A DNA stretch of 44,917 bases from Salinicoccus albus DSM 19776 (GTDB lineage Bacteria > Bacillota > Bacilli > Staphylococcales > Salinicoccaceae), in the NCBI RefSeq assembly GCF_000385175.1, contig NZ_ARQJ01000015.1, forward strand, positions 1-44,917, in the 5' to 3' direction. This document shows, in pieces, positions 41,784 to 44,917 of the stretch (positions are counted from its first letter, which is position 1; each line of letters starts with the position of its first letter). Made by a program: the position numbers and the translations under genes. The notes under the pieces are model-generated. The model saw only the letters and a program-made list of their open reading frames with translations. It did not search any database and was not told the DNA's origin.

Positions 41784-42443
41784 TTAGAGATGGAACCGTC
41801 TGCCAAGCTGAGTGAGAAAGGACTGCTGGGCAAATAACAACATTACTGCGATGGCAGCAAATGCATACGCTGCTGCCAGTGCACTCGGCCATAATACCGT
41901 TACAATACCGGCCGCAATCAGTATGGAAGGCAGGAAACCAAGCCCAATCGTAATAATCAGAAAGCTGAAATAACTGCTCCATTTTATGCGTTTTGCCAGC
42001 ACAATACCGGTAATCATGATCATGCCTGAAATGATAAGTAAAGGCAACACGTAATTTACAGACCATGTCAGCAGACCCGATCTTGAGTCGATGAGCAGAA
42101 GCAGCAGTGTCAGACTTACTATCTGTATCACAATCTTGCTTCCAAGATGTGACTTTGACAGTATCGTATGATTAAAGGAAACGATAAAATAGGTAACCGA
42201 TCCGGCAACGTAAAATATCCATAAATAATGTGGCATCACCGATATATTGATAAAAAGACAAGTCATAATTATAAAAAAGCCTGCCAGGATTGCAAAGCGC
42301 GGTGCTCTTCTAAAACCGAATTTCATCCCCTTATAGGATGGGTACCGGTATTCTCTGTCAGTATCATTGTCTGAAAGCTGTGTCTGGCATAGCGGGCATT
42401 TGGCCTGTCTGGTCCATGTACTGCATTCTGCACATTTAATCAT
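41784..42443 (-). CDS. DUF6320-type zinc-ribbon membrane protein, 219 aa
   Basis: Residues 4-19 form a zinc ribbon (C4, C7, C16, C19: KCAECSTW and AKCPLC). Five to seven hydrophobic segments follow from residue 47 to 215 (for example FAILAGFFIIMTCLFINISV and VLPLLIISGMIMITGIVLA). The start is ATG 42443, whose first 8 bp overlap the acyltransferase stop. The family has no known function but commonly accompanies alcohol-acetyltransferase-like genes. An integral membrane partner of the acyltransferase is likely (inference). Confidence 0.75.
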   Translation of the reverse strand: MIKCAECSTWTRQAKCPLCQTQLSDNDTDREYRYPSYKGMKFGFRRAPRFAILAGFFIIMTCLFINISVMPHYLWIFYVAGSVTYFIVSFNHTILSKSHLGSKIVIQIVSLTLLLLLIDSRSGLLTWSVNYVLPLLIISGMIMITGIVLAKRIKWSSYFSFLIITIGLGFLPSILIAAGIVTVLWPSALAAAYAFAAIAVMLLFAQQSFLTQLGRRFHL

Positions 42444-43716
42444 TCGTTTCCCCCCACTCATTGGAATACACTTCGATTTTTGCCCCGGTCTGTTTTGTCA
42501 GCTCATTGAAGAACCCCCGAACGATGTCCGTCTCTTCAATTGACTGGGAAAATGTAATCGTCAATACATTATTAATAGTTGCAACGCCACATCCTACCGG
42601 ACTTTTCCTGGTTGTATAAATCGCCATTTCCATCCGCTCAATGTAGTTTTTCATAGATTCAGACAACATAACATTCCCCATATTTGTCATTGTCATTGTC
42701 TTTGTCCTCTCACCGATATAATTAAAACCATACCGCATTGCAGGATACTTTAAAAATACCGGTATACCTCTTGTAAAGAAGCTGTTCTGCAGATAGACAT
42801 GCTGATTGATACTCTTTTGAAGCGACTTCCTCCCGGTGCGTCTTATCATTTCTATATTCACTTTATCTACAATGTCTGGAAAATGCATTTTATCATTATA
42901 AGTGACGCCTATATTCGCAACAGAGAAAAAATTTCTTAAAGTGTCGGATGGAAACTGTCTTCTCAGATTGACCGGGATGGCTACTGTTATATGTTTATTA
43001 TCGAATTTTTTTGTTTGAATTTTTACACCTACAGTATGAATCATAAGCGCTGCAAGGTATCCTGTCAATGTAGTACCAAGATTTTTTGCATAATCGTTCA
43101 CCTTTGCCGCATCCATCACACCGTGGATCATATTGATACCAGCGGACCTGAACTCCGTTCCTTTTATCTGGTACGCCGGGGAATTTTCATTCCTGAAGAC
43201 ATTTCTCTCTTTTTTATCCGCGTAGATATGAAAGCTGTCCTCTGTCTCTTTACTGCTTGGATGATCTTCCGGCAGCAGGATGAAACCATCGTCAGACACA
43301 TCTCTTTTTTTGTACAGCAGATATTGATACACAAGGGTTTTTAAAAATTCTAATGCCCCGGTACCGTCTGTCAGTGAATGAAAAACTTCCAACGAGACCT
43401 TTTTGTGATAATACAATACTCTGAGAAGATAGCCGTCATTTTCAGAAGGTTTAATCGGTGCGCATGGGTAATTGGATTCTTCCCGTACAAAGAGCGGTGC
43501 ATCGTTTTTCTCCATATAATCCCAGAACAATCCTTTCTTTACACGGACAGTCAATGTCGGAAATCTTGGAATGATGGCATTAAGCGCTTCCTGTAGCACT
43601 GGAGGTTCGACCTCCTCTGTGAGAAGCATCGAAATCCTGTATACATATGAATTTTCTGCATTGGATACTGCATGAAAAATTTTGCCTGTATTATCTATAC
43701 GGTACCAGCTGTCCAT
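42436..43716 (-). CDS. Condensation-fold acyltransferase (alcohol acetyltransferase-like), 426 aa
   Basis: It belongs to the chloramphenicol-acetyltransferase/condensation superfamily. The catalytic HxxxDG is H113-S-L-T-D117-G118 (VFHSLTDGTG), and the second lobe has the solvent-channel region NLRRQFPSDTLRNFFSVANI. There is no carrier-protein domain, so it is a free-standing acyltransferase transferring an acyl group from a thioester to an alcohol or amine; the real substrate is unknown. GGGGGTGGAG precedes the ATG. It is first in a two-gene unit with the DUF6320 membrane protein. Two palindromes lie upstream. Confidence 0.82.
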   Translation of the reverse strand: MDSWYRIDNTGKIFHAVSNAENSYVYRISMLLTEEVEPPVLQEALNAIIPRFPTLTVRVKKGLFWDYMEKNDAPLFVREESNYPCAPIKPSENDGYLLRVLYYHKKVSLEVFHSLTDGTGALEFLKTLVYQYLLYKKRDVSDDGFILLPEDHPSSKETEDSFHIYADKKERNVFRNENSPAYQIKGTEFRSAGINMIHGVMDAAKVNDYAKNLGTTLTGYLAALMIHTVGVKIQTKKFDNKHITVAIPVNLRRQFPSDTLRNFFSVANIGVTYNDKMHFPDIVDKVNIEMIRRTGRKSLQKSINQHVYLQNSFFTRGIPVFLKYPAMRYGFNYIGERTKTMTMTNMGNVMLSESMKNYIERMEMAIYTTRKSPVGCGVATINNVLTITFSQSIEETDIVRGFFNELTKQTGAKIEVYSNEWGETND

Positions 43717-43736
43717 ACTCCACCCCCTGAAGAAAT

Positions 43737-43759
43737 ATTATGTCCTATTATGACATAAT
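43737..43759. promoter_or_regulatory. Palindrome upstream of the acyltransferase gene (proximal)
   Basis: ATTATGTC-N7-GACATAAT, perfect 8-base arms, 21-43 bp before the start codon. It looks like an operator of a TetR- or MarR-type regulator. Confidence 0.55.
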
Positions 43760-43797
43760 AATCGCCAAAAGACTTTTTTTGAATCATTTATGTATCA

Positions 43798-43820
43798 GTG
43801 ACCATAGGACCTATGATCAC
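43798..43820. promoter_or_regulatory. Palindrome upstream of the acyltransferase gene (distal)
   Basis: GTGACCATAGG and CCTATGATCAC around a single central base, with one mismatch in 11 pairs. Also operator-like, and different in sequence from the proximal one. Confidence 0.55.
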
Positions 43821-43831
43821 CCTAACGTTTC

Positions 43832-43903
43832 TTATCTTCTTTTCAAAATGTCTTTAACGGCCTTTACTATATCTTTAGGCTCTTTCTTCCTGCTGTCCGT
43901 AAT
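43832..43903 (-). CDS. Candidate 23-aa basic peptide with ATT start
   Basis: On the minus strand an AAAGGAGAG site is followed by ATT (43903) and 23 codons reading TDSRKKEPKDIVKAVKDILK plus RR and a stop. No ATG, GTG or TTG is available. ATT starts are rare, so this is a weak candidate, or a mutated small gene. It is the only coding-like content I see in the 317-bp gap between the acyltransferase gene and the tRNA cluster, besides the two palindromes and the tRNA terminator. Confidence 0.25.
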   Translation of the reverse strand: MTDSRKKEPKDIVKAVKDILKRR

Positions 43904-43954
43904 GTTTCTCTCCTTTCTGAATTGATATGTCATCTGCTCCCTCGATTAAAAGTA

Positions 43955-43991
43955 CAAAAAAGGCAGCCAGAAAACTATATCTGACTGCCTT
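43955..43991 (-). terminator. Terminator of the tRNA operon
   Basis: AAGGCAG-CAGA (43960-43971) pairs with TCTG-CTGCCTT (43980-43991). On the minus strand it is followed by TTTTTTGT. Confidence 0.88.
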
Positions 43992-44033
43992 CAAAAATTT
44001 TATTGTTGAAATCAATTTAATAGTTCTATAAAG

Positions 44034-44118
44034 TACCACCGGTCGGGTTCGAACCGACACTCCCGCAAAGGGAATTGGATTTTGAGTCCAACGCGTCTGC
44101 CAATTCCGCCACGGTGGC
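44034..44118 (-). tRNA. tRNA-Leu (CAA anticodon)
   Basis: Class II tRNA with acceptor GCCACCG/CGGTGGT, discriminator A, anticodon loop CTCAAAA and a long variable arm. No encoded CCA. It is last in the cluster. Confidence 0.95.
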
Positions 44119-44148
44119 ATGACATTATCAAAGTAAATATAAATAAGA

Positions 44149-44223
44149 TGGAGCGGAAGATAGGATTTGAACCCATGTCTTGCTTCAGGAAGAAGCATGT
44201 TCTAAACACTAAACTACTTCCGC
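44149..44223 (-). tRNA. tRNA-Gly (UCC anticodon), cell-wall (non-proteinogenic) type
   Basis: Acceptor GCGGAAG/CTTCCGC, discriminator T, encoded CCA and anticodon TCC. The D-loop reads AGTGTTTA, so the G18-G19 pair is broken. The anticodon loop is CTTCCTG, so C32 can pair with G38 and position 37 is not a purine. These are hallmarks of the staphylococcal tRNA-Gly species that escape EF-Tu and feed glycine to FemXAB for the interpeptide bridge. Confidence 0.85.
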
Positions 44224-44233
44224 GTTATTATAA

Positions 44234-44307
44234 TGGAGGCGCCAACCGGATTCGAACCGGTGATAAAGGATTTGCAGTCCTCGGCCTTGCCCCTTGGCTA
44301 TGGCGCC
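44234..44307 (-). tRNA. tRNA-Cys (GCA anticodon)
   Basis: Acceptor GGCGCCA/TGGCGCC, discriminator T, encoded CCA, anticodon loop CTGCAAA. Confidence 0.96.
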
Positions 44308-44313
44308 TTCAAA

Positions 44314-44385
44314 CTGGGCTAGCAGGATTCGAACCTACGCATAATGAGACCAAAACCCATTGCCTTACCACTTGGCTATAGCCCA
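44314..44385 (-). tRNA. tRNA-Gln (UUG anticodon)
   Basis: Acceptor TGGGCTA/TAGCCCA, discriminator G, anticodon loop TTTTGGT. CCA is not encoded. Confidence 0.95.
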
Positions 44386-44390
44386 ATAAA

Positions 44391-44467
44391 TGGGGCGGCT
44401 GATGGGAATCGAACCCACGGGTGCCGGAGCCACAATCCGGTGCGTTAACCACTTCGCCACAACCGCC
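44391..44467 (-). tRNA. tRNA-His (GUG anticodon)
   Basis: Has the extra 5' G(-1) opposite discriminator C73 characteristic of tRNA-His, encoded CCA, anticodon loop TTGTGGC. Confidence 0.96.
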
Positions 44468-44468
44468 A

Positions 44469-44542
44469 TGGCAGGGGTAGTAGGAATCGAACCCACATCG
44501 AAGGTTTTGGAGACCTCTATTTTGCCATTAAACTATACCCCT
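44469..44542 (-). tRNA. tRNA-Trp (CCA anticodon)
   Basis: Acceptor AGGGGTA/TACCCCT, discriminator G, encoded CCA, anticodon loop CTCCAAA. Confidence 0.96.
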
Positions 44543-44547
44543 ATAAA

Positions 44548-44628
44548 TGGAGGAGGAGAGATTCGAACTCCCGAACCCGAAGGAGCGGATTTACAGTCCG
44601 CCGCGTTTAACCACTTCGCTACTCCTCC
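44548..44628 (-). tRNA. tRNA-Tyr (GUA anticodon)
   Basis: Class II tRNA with acceptor GGAGGAG/CTCCTCC, discriminator A, anticodon loop CTGTAAA and a long variable arm. No encoded CCA. Confidence 0.96.
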
Positions 44629-44640
44629 ACTGGATAAAAA

Positions 44641-44716
44641 TGGTGCCGGCCAGAGGAATTGAACCCCTAACCTACTGATTACAAATCAGTTGCTCTGCCA
44701 ATTGAGCTAGGCCGGC
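44641..44716 (-). tRNA. tRNA-Thr (UGU anticodon)
   Basis: Acceptor GCCGGCC/GGCCGGC, discriminator A, encoded CCA, anticodon loop TTTGTAA. Confidence 0.96.
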
Positions 44717-44728
44717 TAAACTGGAAAA

Positions 44729-44804
44729 TGGTGGTTCAGGACGGAATCGAACCGCCGACACTGTGAGCTTCAATCACATGCTCTGCCGACTGAGCTACTG
44801 AACC
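44729..44804 (-). tRNA. tRNA-Phe (GAA anticodon)
   Basis: Acceptor GGTTCAG/CTGAACC, discriminator A, encoded CCA, anticodon loop TTGAAGC. Confidence 0.96.
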
Positions 44805-44824
44805 ACTGCATATAATCTTTTAAA

Positions 44825-44900
44825 TGGCGGTCCCGACGGGAATCGAACCCGCGATCTCCTGCGTGACAGGCAGGCATGTTAACCGCTACACCACGGGACC
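44825..44900 (-). tRNA. tRNA-Asp (GUC anticodon)
   Basis: Acceptor GGTCCCG/CGGGACC, discriminator G, encoded CCA, anticodon loop CTGTCAC. The operon continues beyond the window on the right. Confidence 0.96.
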
Positions 44901-44917
44901 TGATTTAAAAATTGCGG

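Noticed and set aside
43875-44198. A 107-codon minus-strand open frame.
   Set aside because: It runs through the tRNA-Leu gene and part of the tRNA-Gly gene and has no family resemblance; it is a by-product of the tRNA cluster.
44082-44662. Plus-strand open frames with repeated R-x-G-F-E-P and G-I-E-P-T stretches.
   Set aside because: These are translations of the reverse strand of tRNA T-arms, a well-known artefact, not proteins.

Overview
The window is a bacterial chromosome segment of moderate G+C. It almost certainly comes from a non-spore-forming coccus of the Staphylococcaceae in the broad sense (Salinicoccus/Jeotgalicoccus/Macrococcus-like rather than Staphylococcus aureus itself). 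The evidence is the typical staphylococcal gene order: comK, an IDEAL-domain gene, lplA, hemYHE, traP, ecsBA, hit, ytxH, prsA and yhaMNO. A GAF histidine kinase of AirS type and a tRNA-Gly of the kind staphylococci reserve for cell-wall synthesis support it. Genus is an inference.

Layout. (1) Positions 1-3613 are the lysogeny end of an integrated temperate phage or related element. It has a partial antirepressor gene, small early genes, a Cro-like protein, an operator array, an ImmR-type repressor, a self-contained membrane/lipoprotein cargo gene, an ImmA metallopeptidase and a tyrosine integrase. It abuts the 3' end of a tRNA-Asn/tRNA-Ser pair. A near-consensus LexA box lies directly in front of immA-int. 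(2) 3614-12961 holds the tRNAs, comK, the IDEAL gene, lipoate ligase, the coproporphyrin-dependent heme genes (hemE-hemH-hemY), traP, the Ecs ABC transporter, hit and a YtxH protein. (3) 13055-24738 holds the PrsA foldase, the yhaO-yhaN-yhaM nuclease/ATPase operon, YheA and YheB proteins, an XRE regulator, a dicarboxylate/glutamate symporter and the AirSR-type redox two-component system. (4) 24865-33972 holds BdbC plus a membrane thioredoxin plus an RluA enzyme, then an isolated trpEG pair, then fumC-ppx-ppk1. (5) 34041-41727 holds a degenerate NagB-like protein, a 37-residue lipoprotein, an NfrA-type nitroreductase, trmL, queG (tRNA wobble modification), a membrane-anchored esterase, a YceI protein behind an MhqR-like operator, and an S-box (SAM-I) riboswitch controlling a MetE-like methyltransferase. 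(6) 41784-43716 is a two-gene acyltransferase/DUF6320 unit with two palindromes upstream. (7) 44034-44900 is a run of ten tRNA genes, all on the minus strand.

Most genes are housekeeping. The parts most worth a second look are the SOS-box/ImmA/Int arrangement and cargo gene of the phage end, the cell-wall-type tRNA-Gly, the acyltransferase-DUF6320-esterase genes, the tiny lipoprotein, and several operator-like sites (PerR-like at hemE, cre at gltT, MhqR-like at yceI). All assignments are from reading the sequence and remembered family features; no database search was run.
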